Shown: positions 1 to 12,501, numbered from the stretch's first letter. The stretch: DNA of 64,000 nucleotides from Arctopsyche grandis (GCF_051622035.1 NC_135360.1:7254001-7318000), one strand, 5' to 3'. Notes: generated by a model not told the origin, from the letters alone. Numbers and translations are program-made.

Positions 1-3000
1 TTACTAATTTATGTTCCACAATACGTTCAAGTACAATTTTTGCTTCTAAAACATAATAATTCTTATTTAATGGTGTCAGGATAGTATTTAAGTATGAGTT
101 AGTTTAAACTAATTTTTGTTTAGTTTTGAACAACAGAACTATTGTAGGCACACAAGGTTCTCACTAATGTTATTCTACAACATTTAAAATCCTAGTGTGG
201 GTCTATAATTGTATTATTAATCCTAATTGGTCTATAAATCCTACTCCTATAGAACAATAGGCTAAGATAATATACTTACTACCTTACACTAAATAAAAGT
301 ACTAATAAATGCACCCGGTATCACCCGAATATGCACGTCAAATTAAATAAATTAAAAATTTCATAATAATTTCTTTTAAAAATTTAGAAATTTTCCTACT
401 TATATGTATGTACATATCTTTAATAACCGTCCATAATGCAACAGTATGGCTCGGTAGTTGCGTTTATGTTCAGCACCGAGAGATTACTGGGTTCGATCCC
501 GTGCTAATCTTTAATACTGCTGGTTAGACTTGGATATTTGTAACTCCAAGTCGATCGTTTCAAGTTCAGTACACTTCCAATTAACCTTTTTAAACGAAAA
601 CAAAAAATAGTGTGGTCAGAACACAATCTCAATAAACATGTTTCAATAGAAAAAACTCAATATAAAATAGTATTGACAGTGGGGAAAAAATCCCAAGTGA
701 AAATACGTACTTTTAACTTTTGATTTGAACTGGATGACTACTTAGAGAGATTTGAAAGTCGAAACGTACTACAAATGGAAGATAAAATACCCGACTATAG
801 ATTCCAATATTCATTTTGAACAGGAAATTGACAGATTTTGAGACATCGACCGAACAACAGCAAGATATAGAAAAATCGCGCGATTTATAAAACACATATA
901 TCTCCGAATCTCGAGCCAATCAACATTTTTTATTACTAGATTCGTGTTCAATGGGCATAATTCTATAAGAAAAGTCATATCTCGTGTCTGAACCAAAAAA
1001 AAAGTCGTCATTTGTCGAACAGTGTTATTGAAGAACACAATTCAAATAAAATTTTAGTCAAACAAAAAACAAACGAATATGAACATTATTTTTATTAATG
1101 AAAATTTAAGCCCTTTCGTTATATTATGATTACAATAATATGATTACTAACCTCTTCTTAGTTCGGAAACGATTTTTTTTATAATTATATGTATGTAATA
1201 CATACATAATTAGATAAATAAAAAATAGTAACCAAATATCATTCTGTAATCTGTTGAAAAACACAATATATTAGACGAAAGCTCGTTCATCACTTTCTTG
1301 TGCACCATATTGTCGGTTGGTAGTATAAAAAAGAAAATATGGCGTGATTAGTTACATTAGCGCGGGCAAACATTATACCTAACAAAATATAATATTGGGC
1401 TTTGTTTGTGCGATTTTATGATACAACAGTTTTTTTATGTTATCGGCTAAATTAGCCCCCTTTTTATAGAACATTATGTACAACGTTGCCTGTGATGATA
1501 ACACTGTCCAATTGAATAGACATTATATGTCCAACACGATACTATAGTATCACAAACTGTGTACAATTTAAACATGGATATTTTGCAGTAAATAGATGAT
1601 ATCTTCGATGGAAATTTCAGTTAATTAAATCAATCCAAAGACAGATCAAAATCAACATACATAGTTCAACTACCTTAGAATTTATGTAATAGATAATACA
1701 GTCATAAAATTGGATATCTACATACATTAAAACTTTAAATGATGCAGTTCTTCAGTGATGTGAATCAATTTGCAATATAGCGTTGATAATGCGAAAGTAA
1801 TGGTCCGATAAGGGATCCAAATTGAATTCTCCAGTTTGGCAAATTGATTTCATAGTATAATATGTATATGTATCTACTTACATACATACTTATATGTAGG
1901 GTTTGTTAATAAAAAACATATGTAATAATAATAGGTCTTTAATTAACCATATTGATTTGTATACACGTACATATTGTTAAACATCAAATGCAAATACGGA
2001 ATAATTTTTCATTATAAGATTATATCAAAATATTATCATTTGTGCAAAAACGTATATAAAAATTTCATAAAAATACAATATTTTTGAATTTTCATAGAAA
2101 AGTAAAAAAATATTATTCGGTACGTAAATAATAATAAATAGGTATATTTGATTCATTGGTTTGTCTTTGTAAGAACGATTAAGCTTTTAGTTACACTATA
2201 AAGTATACATAGATATATAAATAGAATACATGACATATTTCGAATAGCAATGTAAAAAATTTTCCATTTTAAAAGGCAGCTTTTGAATTTGATACAAGAA
2301 AACTTTACCTAACAATATAAAATGTACAGTAAATAACATCAAAACTATCATCTTGGATGTGTAGATTAAAAAAAACAACAATCCAATTTTAATCACAGTA
2401 TCGGTCGTAAATTAGAAATAGGTTTGTGAATTTCTAAATTATAAATTATACAAACTAAATGGGAAGTTGGATGTAAATGTTAAATGTTTAACTTATTATG
2501 TTAAAATTCAATGTCGGCGATAAACTTTCAATCTATTTACAAACAGTACAACTACATATGACACATGGAAAAATATCTAAATGAGTATTTACAGCGATGA
2601 ATGCCTACATGAACATTTATTTTAATGACATAACCTAACCCAACCTAACCTAAATCAGATTAATTTAGATTGCATTTCCAAAACGTTCATGTTTGTTATT
2701 CACCCGTGCATACACCACTTAAAAGACTGAAATCATTTGGTAGTACACATATTATAAGTATTGTATGTAAATATATAACCTATCATTTACTTCTAATAAC
2801 TAAAGAGTCCGCAGGAATTAGGCGATCATCGAAATTTTAGCATTTATTTAAAAGGAACAATATTACAACATTTAATTCTTGCATTATTATAACGTGACAG
2901 TGATCTGGTATTAAAATGACTGGAATTAACTAATTACTAATTTATTAAATTCATGGTGGGGAAATGTTGCCACGGTAATGAAGAAAAAGCACACTTTTGT

Positions 3001-3282
3001 ATATCATATGATTAAGAAACTCTTTCCTGTGGACTCGTCAATTGTTTATGCAAAAAAATAGAAGCATTCATTATAAGGCAGTTTCCGTCTATAATAATAT
3101 TAATTAAGCCAATTGAAGGAATACACTTATTTCAACTAAGTTGAAGTGTCATAAAATTTTCAATAATTAGTAAATTTCCATACAATATAAACGTTCGAAT
3201 ATAAATACATAGAAAAATACATTAAAAACTATGAGAAGTTTAATCGTGTGTAAGATATAATAATCTATATTTCGGTTAGTGT
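1..3282. other. Gene-poor AT-rich stretch
   Basis: I see no exon with coding character in this stretch apart from the SINE at about 440-640. It is AT-rich with short GTAT/CATA runs. A short telomere-like tract of CCTAA-type repeats lies at about 2633-2652 (CCTAACCCAACCTAACCTAA), matching the insect TTAGG repeat on the other strand. The small open frames here lack codon structure and I did not call them. Confidence 0.6.
440..640 (+). mobile_element. tRNA-derived SINE copy S1
   Basis: A tRNA-like head carries an A-box-like stretch (TGGCTCGGTAGTTGCG) and a perfect B box (GGTTCGATCCC), as in an RNA polymerase III promoter. Downstream comes a body (CTCCAAGTCGATCGTTTC) that recurs in the other SINE copies at about 8080, 38530 (minus), 45520 and 62050 (minus). 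The 3' part is diverged. It is not a working tRNA because no acceptor stem can be paired around the boxes. Confidence 0.7.
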
Positions 3283-3700
3283 TTATTCTCCCCGGAACGT
3301 TAAGATGGCATCGACGAGGAAAACTGCACCGTTGATTATAGCCATTGAAGCTTTTCCGAGTTGCTTGTCTCTATATTCGCCCTTTGATGAGTGTTGATAA
3401 GCTTCGATGATCAATGCACCCGATGCAACGAACAGAGTGCAACCGATCAGAGAAAAGAAGATGTCAATGCGTCTGTTGATTGGCGTTTGCAATACGTATC
3501 CTAAAACGATAACCAAATTAGCATACGAACAATAGACGATAGTGTGATAATTAGTTTTATTAAGGTATGTAAATACCGGCAGCCATTCCAATCATGATGA
3601 TGATGAACCCAACAAACGTTCCCGTTGTCAGCATGGCTCGGTGAATGTCTCCGCATTCGAAACTGTTGTAGTGGATACCGATGCAAATGCATGTCAACGC
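3283..3700 (-). CDS. MARVEL-like four-pass membrane protein (3' exons)
   Basis: Two spliced exons on the minus strand: 3700-3577 and 3500-3283, separated by a 76-bp GT-AG intron. The phases fit (the split codon is G|GA, Gly). The joined 113-residue C-terminal part begins ALTCICIGIHYNSFECGD, continues through three hydrophobic segments, and contains RRIDIFFSLIGC and INGAVFLVDAILTF before the stop. This resembles the insect MARVEL-like proteins of about 150 residues found at membranes; their function is largely unknown. An acceptor (TTTCAG) precedes 3700, so the start and the first part of TM1 lie on an upstream exon that I could not find between 3701 and about 8000. Snakeskin (Ssk) was considered, but the motifs do not match it. 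Confidence 0.7.
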
Positions 3701-4000
3701 CTGAAACATTATACATATGTATATTGTTAAATACCTTTGTAATATATTATTATACAGTTGAATAAAATCATCAGTACGGCATGTATGTATGTATCGGACC
3801 CGACTCTGATATTTATTTATTGAAAAATGAAGATACAACAGATGTAGAAATGCATAAAAATAATGAATAAATGTAGCAAAATAACATCTGAGCCCAATTA
3901 TAGATTTTTACAAATTACATAAAATGGTACATAGAGATAAACAAATGAAAAAGTGCATAACTTAACATAAAGTGATATAATATTGGATAAAATTTAAAGG

Positions 4001-4425
4001 TTGTGGCTATTTTCAGGTACTATATCTGCAAATTATTGGCTATTTGCAGGTACTATATCTGCGACAGGCGCAAAGTCTTCTGCGCATGCGCGTGAACTGT
4101 CACTGTCAGCGTGTTTATATGCACTGGCAGTGCTCTGTCCAGAATGTCTTGGTACCGCCTTATAAGGGGCAGGTCTCTCAGGGCATCCGGTTACTTCCCT
4201 ATTGTTTAGGCATGTACCCGGATATGTATTCCCACGACACGCAGTCCCACGGTATCGGTGCTACTTCTAAGAACTCCACGGGAATGCGACCGAGTACCGC
4301 TATCGCCGCTAAGTGCATTCGGGGGAGATAATCCTCGAAACCAATTATAGCGGTCACGCACTGTCAGGGATGCGCCTCGGCCTAATCCGATTGCACTTAA
4401 CCGGCAGCTTCTTTTAGTATATGTA
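4001..4425. other. GC-rich island with tandem and inverted repeats
   Basis: A GC-rich block sits inside very AT-rich DNA. It opens with an imperfect direct duplication of about 30 bp (GGCTATTTTCAGGTACTATATCTGC, then the same with TTTGC). Near its right end an imperfect palindrome has arms GCCGCTAAGTGCATTCGG and CCGATTGCACTTAACCGGC about 90 bp apart. An open frame at 4044-4331 has no recognisable family. I compared it by eye with U1, U2, U4, U5, U11, U12 and 7SL and saw no match. It may be a fragment of a transposon or an unrecognised RNA gene. Confidence 0.35.
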
Positions 4426-5492
4426 CGTAAAAATAGGTTTATTTCTGATATGTATGTATCATTTAATAAGTGCTTTAAAATTCTATTTACACTAACACTA
4501 TAGAATGAAATTCAATTTTCGTAGAACAGTCACAACTGATATACATATATATAAAGATATCTATAAATAAATAATCAAACACAGCATCCACACATGGAAA
4601 ATAATTCACGTTCAATCAGAGTAAAATCAAAGCTATTATACATATTATATTTTCATTGAACGCCTACGCGCACGTGTAGGTATGTTTAGTGATCATGATG
4701 ATGTAATGGAATACCATCATCGGTTACTACAATTCGGCGAACAATGCCCTTGAAGTATGTATGTATTCCGGTGAGGGTTATCAATTTCTTATTGAACTCA
4801 TTGAATTTAACGTATGACCTCACAGGTGTATAAAATTAGATTTAAAAAATAGCACCAGTGTAATTTGTTATTTCGTCGTGTTTAAACGTAAGCTTTGTTT
4901 ACTTTCGAATACTTGAAAATAGGTATCTGTATACGTTTTAATTTTTATAACATAAAACATCTTGAAGAATAAATGAGATAATATTCTATTAAAATCGACG
5001 ATTTCATGAGAAATTGTGTTGATTTTTGCAAACGTTAAAATTAGCATTAGAAGCTAACCACAACAACCGAGTATATTTATAGCGGTAGATCATTATATGA
5101 AAAAGTGCATGAAATTAAGATATAATATGAACAATGCATCATTTTAATACTTGTTTTTGTGATTTAAAAGTTACTAGAAGGTAATGGAATATCTCTTCCA
5201 CGCAAATCAACATGTAAACAATATAAAACACCAATAGAAAAATTAATTAATTAAATAAATTTTCAATAGATGGCACTAAATGCTCAGAGACTTAGCGCCG
5301 TCTATTAGCCTAGAGGAAACGTTGGTTACAAACAGTACCTATGTATATATATATATAAGTTTTTTTATTTTGTTATTATATTCGCATACGTTTTGTTGGC
5401 AGTGATTTAGCTGTAACGTACATATGTATGTCAAATCGAAACGACTATTATAGTTCGGCGAGCGTTATCTTACACAGACACACAGAATAGCG

Positions 5493-5636
<144 letters not shown>

Positions 5637-5940
5637 AAATTAAATCTCAAAAATAAAATATAATACAATAATATTCGGCCATATTATAATAATATAATAA
5701 TTTAAAGTTTGTTCATATTATACATGGCGACAAAAATACCATAATTCTTCATATCAGTGATAGATCTTTCATCTTTTCCTATTCGTAAACAATTCAAAAA
5801 CATGGATCACTATTCTGAAGATATCAACTATTACTTATGATTTAGCTGTGAATTTAAGCCATGCAATCATTTTTAAAAAAGCGCTACTATGTAGATAGTA
5901 TGAGTAAAAACCTTGAATAATTAACCCTTCCATTCCCTTC

Positions 5941-6467
5941 CAGAGAAATGTAATTTTTATTTTATTTTTTTATTTGTAATATAAGGAAATGGGTTACATT
6001 AGTACATACAATTTTGCAGGTTATAATATTTAATTTTATCGTTGGTCATGTATACCTTATCAGAAAAGAGGGGCTCTTGTGCCTGATTCTTGCTTAGATT
6101 CTATGTTATAATATTTTTTGTAATATTAATAGAAGTGGCTTTAGGTGTTCTTTTTTTGTCAAGTGACATTCTGTCCACTGACAGATCTTAATAATTTTAA
6201 CATCAGTCATATTTGACGCTTGGTGCTCGACGTATATCCGATAAAAACTTCCCTCTTTGTTTATATTACTCGCAAGATGGGCAAGCATCGGTAAAAATTG
6301 CACAATACATTCAAAAACACACAATAAACAACATGGGATACATTTTTATAAGTAAATTGATCCGATTGTATTCCGTGCGATGTAGCGTATTTATAGAGAC
6401 GTACCGCGTAAAATTGACAACAATTATTTATTCGTAAGGGCCCTTCTATTCTTATTACATCTCTCTG
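5941..6467 (+). mobile_element. hAT-like MITE, copy L1
   Basis: This 527-bp element is bounded by inverted ends (CAGAGAAATGTAAT at the left, ATTACATCTCTCTG at the right) and by an exact 8-bp target duplication TTCCCTTC at 5933-5940 and 6468-6475. The CAGAG start and 8-bp TSD are typical of hAT transposons. It has no transposase. The right two thirds match copy L2 at 7695-8050; L2 lacks about 170 bp near the left end. Open frames across it are not genes. Confidence 0.85.
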
Positions 6468-6965
6468 TTCCCTTCCCCTTTTCCTCCTCTACAATTAAAG
6501 AAGATTGTACGACAAGTGACACGATCAAGAGAGTTGTCGCTTTCTTACAGCGGCAGGAATTACTCCCAATTCCAAGATGCTGATCCGGTCAGCAATTTCG
6601 CTCAATCAATCCGAATTGTATAGCTGACACACGGCTAAAAATACACATAGAGTAAGTTACCCGAGGCTTGGCGACTGCCTACTGGACAGAGACTTACGTC
6701 AGACCTAAGATAACAGCTGTCATCATCAATTCACACATTGCACAACGCAACCTTGCAACTCCTCGTTCACTTAGACGGGAGTTTTTAACTTATAACAATT
6801 AGTACTCTCAACGGCGACAACTTGAGTAAAACAAGTGTCATGATCAAATTCCAACAAGATCGGTAGTGAAATGAAAGATATATATTTAACCAGCTGAATA
6901 GACTAGTACTAAGCCCGCTTTAAAGGTCAAGGAATTTGACCCTTAAAGCCCTCAACATGAGGCCA

Positions 6966-6988
6966 CCCCCCCCCCCCCCCCCCCCCCC
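6966..6988. repeat. Poly-C run
   Basis: A run of 23 C residues. It lies between L1 and the nested SINE, with no associated gene. Confidence 0.95.
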
Positions 6989-7181
6989 AACGAATACAGT
7001 CTAAGAGGCCGTTTCGTTGGATAACGAGACGGTTGTTCATGAATATCGCACAAGAACAACTGCACATCACTGATCTAATAAAAAAAACCACAATGTACAT
7101 AACCAAGTACAAAATAAACAACAACGCATGAACACATAAAGCGCGCATGCGTTAGGAAATAGACAAGTGATTAGCATATAA

Positions 7182-7668
7182 GGACGAAAACACACAGCGG
7201 CGCACGTGGCATTTGGTTTTTTTTAGATACTTTTAAACATGCGAAAAAATAGGCCGTGCCTTGCACGGTAATTGGACTATTAGTCACATTGGGGTGGTCA
7301 CAAAGACAATTTTTGTCATGAAAATCGCGAATATTTGGCACTCAAGTTCTCGTTACTTTGATAGTTATCGTTAGTATGATGGACTTTTCGGCTGCCAGAT
7401 GTTCCGTTATAGAGATTTTAGTGACTTTGTGACTAGTAATTTGTGACCAGTAATCACCGAACCGCCTTGCACATACTCATCTAACGCCCAGCACGTTCCG
7501 CTCTAAAATGATCCTCTGGGGTGTTTTCTGTAAAACTGTATCCTTGTATTTATCCTTGCTTGACAGTGATCGATAACGGTGTATCAAATATATGAAGAAA
7601 TGTAGGAGACCACCCACTGCGGGGAGGCATGCACACGATGTGCCGTTCATCGCTGTGTGTTTTCACCG
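7182..7668 (+). mobile_element. PIF/Harbinger-like MITE, copy B1
   Basis: The terminal inverted repeat reads GGACGAAAACACACAGCG at the left and CGCTGTGTGTTTTCACC at the right, flanked by the 3-bp target duplication TAA (7179-7181 and 7669-7671). TIR and TSD are those of a PIF/Harbinger MITE. Copies B2, B3, B4 and B5 share the same ends. This copy sits inside SINE S2 and is itself interrupted by element C1. Confidence 0.85.
7267..7463 (+). mobile_element. MITE copy C1 inside B1
   Basis: A 197-bp element begins GGTAATTGGACTATTAGTCA and ends CAGTAATCACCGAACC. It is flanked by the exact 9-bp duplication GCCTTGCAC (7258-7266 and 7464-7472). Related copies lie at 25514 and 49788. The ends resemble those of family D (18677, 50511). 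There is no coding capacity. The 8-9-bp TSDs suggest a hAT or MULE relative. Confidence 0.85.
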
Positions 7669-7694
7669 TAATTCTTTGAACAGAGTGGTCACGG

Positions 7695-8050
7695 CAGAGA
7701 AATGTTATATTAATAGAAGTGGTTTTAGGCGTCATATTGTTGTCAAGTGACGATTGTCCACAGACAATCCTAAATAATTTTAGCATCAGTCGTATTTGAT
7801 GCTTGGTGTTCGACATACATATGTATGTCCGATAAAAGCTTCTCTGTTTGTTTATATTACTCGCAAGATGGGCAAGCATCGGTAAAAATTGCACAATGCA
7901 TTCAAAAACACACAATAAACAACATGGGATACATTTTTATAAGTAAATTGATCGATTGTATTCCGTGAGTTGTAGCGTATTTATAGAGACGTGCTATTGA
8001 CAACAATTATTCATTCGTAAGGGCCCTTATATTATTATTACATTTCTCTG
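7695..8050 (+). mobile_element. hAT-like MITE, copy L2
   Basis: A shorter copy of L1 (356 bp) with the ends CAGAGAAATGT and ACATTTCTCTG. The flanks are an 8-bp duplication differing at one base: GGTCACGG (7687-7694) and GGTCACGT (8051-8058). It splits SINE S2 just before its B box. Confidence 0.85.
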
Positions 8051-8334
8051 GGTCACGTGTTCAAATCCCACTAGTTTCATGACTCCAGGTCAATCGTTTA
8101 CTATCAGAGTTTGCCAATTTATCTGATTTTCATTGAAACGGTTCCAACAAATTGGCAACAAATTTGACCATAGATGTCTCTGTAGATGTTAATTAATTTG
8201 TGTTTACTTTGTATAATAATTATAATACTTGTATAATAATAATAATACTTTTATCAAATGTACAATGTTTCTGGCCAAGAAGGCGCTGGGGTTATACATA
8301 TGTTAGGCCTCCCTGCTATAAATTAAAAAAAAAA

Positions 8335-9344
8335 TGTTTTGACACGAATTTGAACTATAATGACTTTCCGCATGTAGTAAATCATGTGAATTAATATATT
8401 GCGGTCGATTCACGTGCTAATGGCGAATATATGCAAGATAAGAATGGTTTTATGACGCGTTAGAAGCCACTCGGCGACAACCGCAATTTGATTTGAAAAA
8501 ATCACATCGTACATATTTGTGGACAGTATATGTATGTATGTATGTAAATATTTGTTTGCAATATGCAAATTATTCATCGTACGTATTTTTTGTGATTATA
8601 CAAACGGTGATGTAAACATCGTCCATATTCTAGAAGGACAAGGACTAATAACAGGACGTGTGACGTCACGCTATGAAGGCCAACACGAAAACTCATCAGA
8701 TACGGCTTAATGGCTATTATAAAAAAAAATCGTCCATATAAAATTTACCTTTATCGAAAAAATTGGACGATAGCTGTATTATGGGGGCGCTAGTTACGTC
8801 ATGTTTAAACATTTGACCGACAAAAATGCAAATTGGTCATCAAAATTCCAGCAAAAAAAAGCACAATCACACAAACGCAGCAGATTTATTCAAATGTGTA
8901 GTAGAGATTTGCAATTTTTAGGAACAAAATGATACTTTTAGGAACAAAAACAACTTTGTAAATAGGCGTGGTTGTTATCGTGTTTTCACAAATTCGAACG
9001 ATCTAAGTTTCTCATATATTTCTTCAAATATGGGAATCACCATTACCATCATGATAACTATCGAAAATATCACTAAATTTTACTTTATTTGGTATACTCC
9101 AGGGTTACTTTTGCCATGACAACCAATTAATATCATTCTGTGCGTAATCCCAATTCACTGTAATCACAAATATTTCTAGAAGACACTTTTATCACAAATA
9201 TTAAATTGCACTATTGTGATTCAGTAATCGCTAAAATCTCGGAAACGATTGTGACTATTATATCACGCATCTAATGAAATTCAAGCCATTTTATATATTA
9301 CATACATCAATAATATGTATGTATGTACATACATATAATTGAAA
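8335..9344. other. No gene seen
   Basis: AT-rich sequence without recognisable exons. GTAT microsatellite stretches occur near 8527-8545. No terminal repeats were identified. Confidence 0.5.
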
Positions 9345-9670
9345 TATATGGAACGCTGGGATAGGAAATGGAATATGTGGGCGAGTAAGTATGACAAGGG
9401 TAGTAGTGGGTATAGTGGAGAGAGTGAAGAAATGTGTGTAAATGGCAATGGACGGGTCACGTGATAAGAGGAATGGACAAAAGAAGTGCTAGAATGGTAC
9501 CCGAGACTATGTAAAAGGGAGAAACTAAGGTCGCGAGGAAAATGGGTAGATGAAATTAAAAAAATGTGTTGGGTGAGATAGATGCAAGTTGCGCAAAACA
9601 GAGATGAATGGAAGCGTGTTGAATAGGCCTTTATCCAAAACAGTGGATTGTGAATGGATGTAACATACAT
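9345..9670 (+). mobile_element. Decayed RTE-like LINE 3' end
   Basis: The translated traces (for example WAGHVIRGM followed by a Lys/Arg-rich stretch and a Cys-Ala-Lys-Gln end) match the C-terminal tail of insect RTE-type LINE reverse transcriptases. Frames are broken and there is no reverse-transcriptase core. A sister relic in the opposite orientation lies at 11100-11375. Confidence 0.45.
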
Positions 9671-11099
9671 ATAAAGTTTTGTAGTTCAAGAAAAGAACAG
9701 ACGAATTCAAATAAAACATGCAGTGTTATCAATTCCCTAGTTATACTGGTAGATAAACAATTCAGAAATTCATATGTGCCAATACATATTTAAATTTAGA
9801 ATCTAAAAGTTTTCTAGAAGAAAAAATGTAGCATAATTGAAATGCGTCACCTTAACTATTAGCATTAGGTCATGGTGATGATGCATTATACATACAAAAA
9901 GGCGAATTTAAGGGTGACATCATCACCAAGGGGAGAAAAGCATGGAAAGAGTGGGAGGTGGTAAAACTAGGTCACCTCTTACTTTTCTTTTAAAAGCATC
10001 TTTACTAGCATACATACATACAAGCATGTATGGCGAGCTATAACTGACCAATATTGGCAAGACATATACGATACAACAAATTAATAGCGAAACCAGTTTT
10101 CTCCCCTTAATTTGACTTGGAAGTAGAGCACTCCAGATGTGGAAGATTTCGAACTCAAACTTAAAACTTTCTAGTTAGTTGTGAACTATTTATGTAATAA
10201 ATCTAGATTGATTGTCTCAAATCGAGATTTATAGTTTTACATATTATAACCTACCCACGAAATCAATTCCTTCCAGAAGGCAATCGAGATATGTCCTTCC
10301 TAAAACACTGCACTACAAGACAGACAGTAAAATGTAACTGCTCACACTTGATATCAAGTATGCATTAAAAAAATGTTTCAAGTGGCACATAAGACTTAAA
10401 AACATATACATATGTAAAATTACTCCATCATATTATTCGTAGTGCCGAAAATGTGCGTATGGGTAAACCGTGGTCTTTTTAGAGCACAGTGTGTGCTTTG
10501 ATCGGTAGAATAACTCACCAGCTCCAAAAATTTGATGATAGATAATCTGCTGATAGCCATGGTGAAGGTTTGAGGTGGTTCTGTCTGGTGCTAGTGATCG
10601 ATAAAGAAGGGCGTCTCCCTGACGGAAGAGCAGACGACGACTACAAAGACCGACGACAAAAAGCAGACTGTGCGAGCTGTTTGGGAGTGTATAGCATGCG
10701 CACAAAAATCGCTTGTTGCTCAAGGCCCGAGTGGTAGGAGATTCGAGTAAATGCTCAATCCATTCACTATAAAACAGTGATGGGGCACCTTTTTAGGAAG
10801 TACTTCGATAACACAATGCCTCAAGTCCACGAGAGGTCAGGTCGGGGACATATGGTACCCAATTCCAATGTTTGACTAGATATGAATGTAAATTTCGATA
10901 ACAATAGCGATCAGGGGTAGTATAATGTTTCAATTGTTATGCTGTCATTTATGAGAGTAATTAACCTAGTATTGTTATATTAGTTCATTTAGTGGAATTA
11001 TGTATGAAAATATTCCCACTTTTTATCATCATCTACAGCAGGGGTCCCCATCCTTTTTGAGAAATGGGCCGATTCAGAAGTATGGAGGGTCTGATGAAA
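9671..11099. other. No gene seen; one GC-richer patch
   Basis: Mostly AT-rich. The patch 10430-10740 is less AT-rich and keeps an open minus-strand frame of 96 codons, but shows no recognisable domain or splice pattern. It is more likely an old repeat than an exon. Confidence 0.4.
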
Positions 11100-11375
11100 A
11101 AAAATCTTATTGAAATCCAATTCACCATCCACTGCTAGATGATGACCTTCACAACGCTTCCATTCTTTTCTGTTTTGAGCTTCTCTTATCCATCTCGTTC
11201 TTCACCTTTTTATAATTTTCCATCTCTCTTGTGAACTTCCCTGCACCTGTTTACTCTCGGATACCATTCGAGTAATTCTTTCGTCCATTCTTCGAGCTAA
11301 GTGGTCCACCCATTACCATTTAAATCTCTTCACTCTCTCCACTATATCAACCAATATACCTTTGTCATGCTACTT
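11100..11375 (-). mobile_element. Decayed RTE-like LINE fragment
   Basis: On the minus strand, broken frames give pieces such as VERVKRFKWNGWTT and a Glu/Arg/Lys-rich tail typical of the end of RTE-type LINE proteins. It is short, 5'-truncated and riddled with stops. Confidence 0.4.
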
Positions 11376-11696
11376 GTCTAAAAGGACAAATTCAACTGCC
11401 ATAACTTTAATAAAACTTATGTTAAAACACTAGCTTTTAACGAAACTAAAAAAATGTTTATTAAACATCATTCTCAAATACTTCAATATCTCATATCCAA
11501 ATGGCTCACTTCTGTAGAATTGGTTTTGTTTTATACTAAATCAGGGCCGCTCCTAAGGGGTGATTTGAGAATGCAAAACAATGGGAGGACAAAGCCTCAA
11601 AGGGCACCAAGCTCCACGAAAAAAATATTGGCTTCCGTTAAACAAAAATTGAAATAAATTTATAACGTCACCAATGTCTACGTTACACGTTGGTGG

Positions 11697-11880
11697 ATTA
11701 GACTGGCAGCCGTGCCTGTGTCGGGTACTAAGCTCAGTGTTGTATGGGTGGGTATACATTGTTTCACACGTCCCGAATGAATCCACCGATTGTGGATTCA
11801 TCCAGGACGTGTGAAACAGTGCATGCCCGCCCATACAACGCAGAGCCTAGTACCCGGCGCAGGCGCGGTACCGGTCTAAT
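11697..11880. mobile_element. Foldback MITE, 184 bp
   Basis: Almost the whole element is one imperfect inverted repeat. The left arm starts ATTAGACTGGCAGCCG and the right arm ends CGGTACCGGTCTAAT. The arms meet at about 11784-11793 (AATCCAC, short loop, GTGGATT). Internal paired blocks include TTTCACACGTCC/GGACGTGTGAAA and GTTGTATGGG/CCCATACAAC. No clear target duplication was found. Confidence 0.75.
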
Positions 11881-12109
11881 TCATCCTTCCCGTATAAAGG
11901 CTAACTTTGAGCGCCCCTGTACTAACTCAACGTATATTTGCTTTTAATGACGAGGAGTTGTTGATATTATAATATACATATATGTATATGATTTATTATA
12001 ACGTGTAGTTTATTAATAAATGGAATGATATTCGTATGGATATAGAAGGGCAACGAATTAAATGGCCATTTTTTTTATATATTTAAGTATATAAATCAGT
12101 TTTTGGCCA

Positions 12110-12365
12110 ATATTTTACTAACAAAATGATCAGTATAAAAATCTGACGTACATTCGCGAGGACAAATAGCAATGCCTTAAACAAATAGCAACCTTATGGT
12201 GATACCAACCTAAAACTAATACTGGCCATTCGTCAAAATAAAACTTACTACTTAACATTCATACTGACGATTTATTATTTATACTGATCACTTGTATACT
12301 GAACGATTGACACTGGCCATTTAATATAAATACTGACCTTGCGTATTTGAATACTGACAAAAATG
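12110..12365. repeat. Irregular array of an ATACTGRCCATT-like motif
   Basis: The core ATACTGACC or ACTGGCCAT recurs about seven times at uneven spacing (near 12220, 12261, 12283, 12297, 12310, 12334 and 12351), with A/T-rich spacers. A related GGCCATTTTTT/TTTGGCCAA pair lies at 12064-12112. The origin is unknown. Confidence 0.4.
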
Positions 12366-12501
12366 GACTAAAATATTTAGCTGTAAAATACAAACCATAT
12401 AGAAGAACGCCAAGACAGCAAACTTACTTGAGTGTGTGCTAGCAAGATGCAAATGTATGCGACATGCACACATGCAATTAACACATGAAGAGAATTTCAG
12501 C

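Larger units (their letters stand above)
7155..8334 (+). mobile_element. SINE copy S2, split by three nested elements
   Basis: SINE pieces lie at 7155-7181 (A-box side, AAGTGATTAGCATATAA), 7669-7694 (TTCTTTGAACAGAGTGGTCACGG) and 8051-8334 (B box GTTCAAATCCC and the body). Joined, they follow the order in copies S4 and S5 (TAGTGGTTAGCATATAATGC, then TTTGAACAGAGTGGTCAC). The gaps are filled by a Harbinger-like MITE (7182-7668) and a hAT-like MITE (7695-8050). The 3' end has CAATGTTTCTGGCCAAGAAGG and an A-rich tail. Confidence 0.8.

Noticed and set aside
475-510. Possible tRNA gene from the perfect B box GGTTCGATCCC
   Set aside because: No acceptor or anticodon stem can be formed, and the flanking body recurs in five other places; it is a SINE head.
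3283-3700. Snakeskin (Ssk) identity for the four-pass protein
   Set aside because: The size class is similar, but the RRIDIFFSLIGC and VFLVDAILTF blocks are not those of Snakeskin; only the MARVEL-like class is claimed.
6119-8042. A pair of direct repeats of about 340 bp that at first looked like the two LTRs of a small retrotransposon (TGTAATA...TATTACA)
   Set aside because: Each copy is a separate hAT-like MITE with longer CAGAGAAATGT ends and its own 8-bp target duplication (TTCCCTTC and GGTCACGG), so they are independent insertions.
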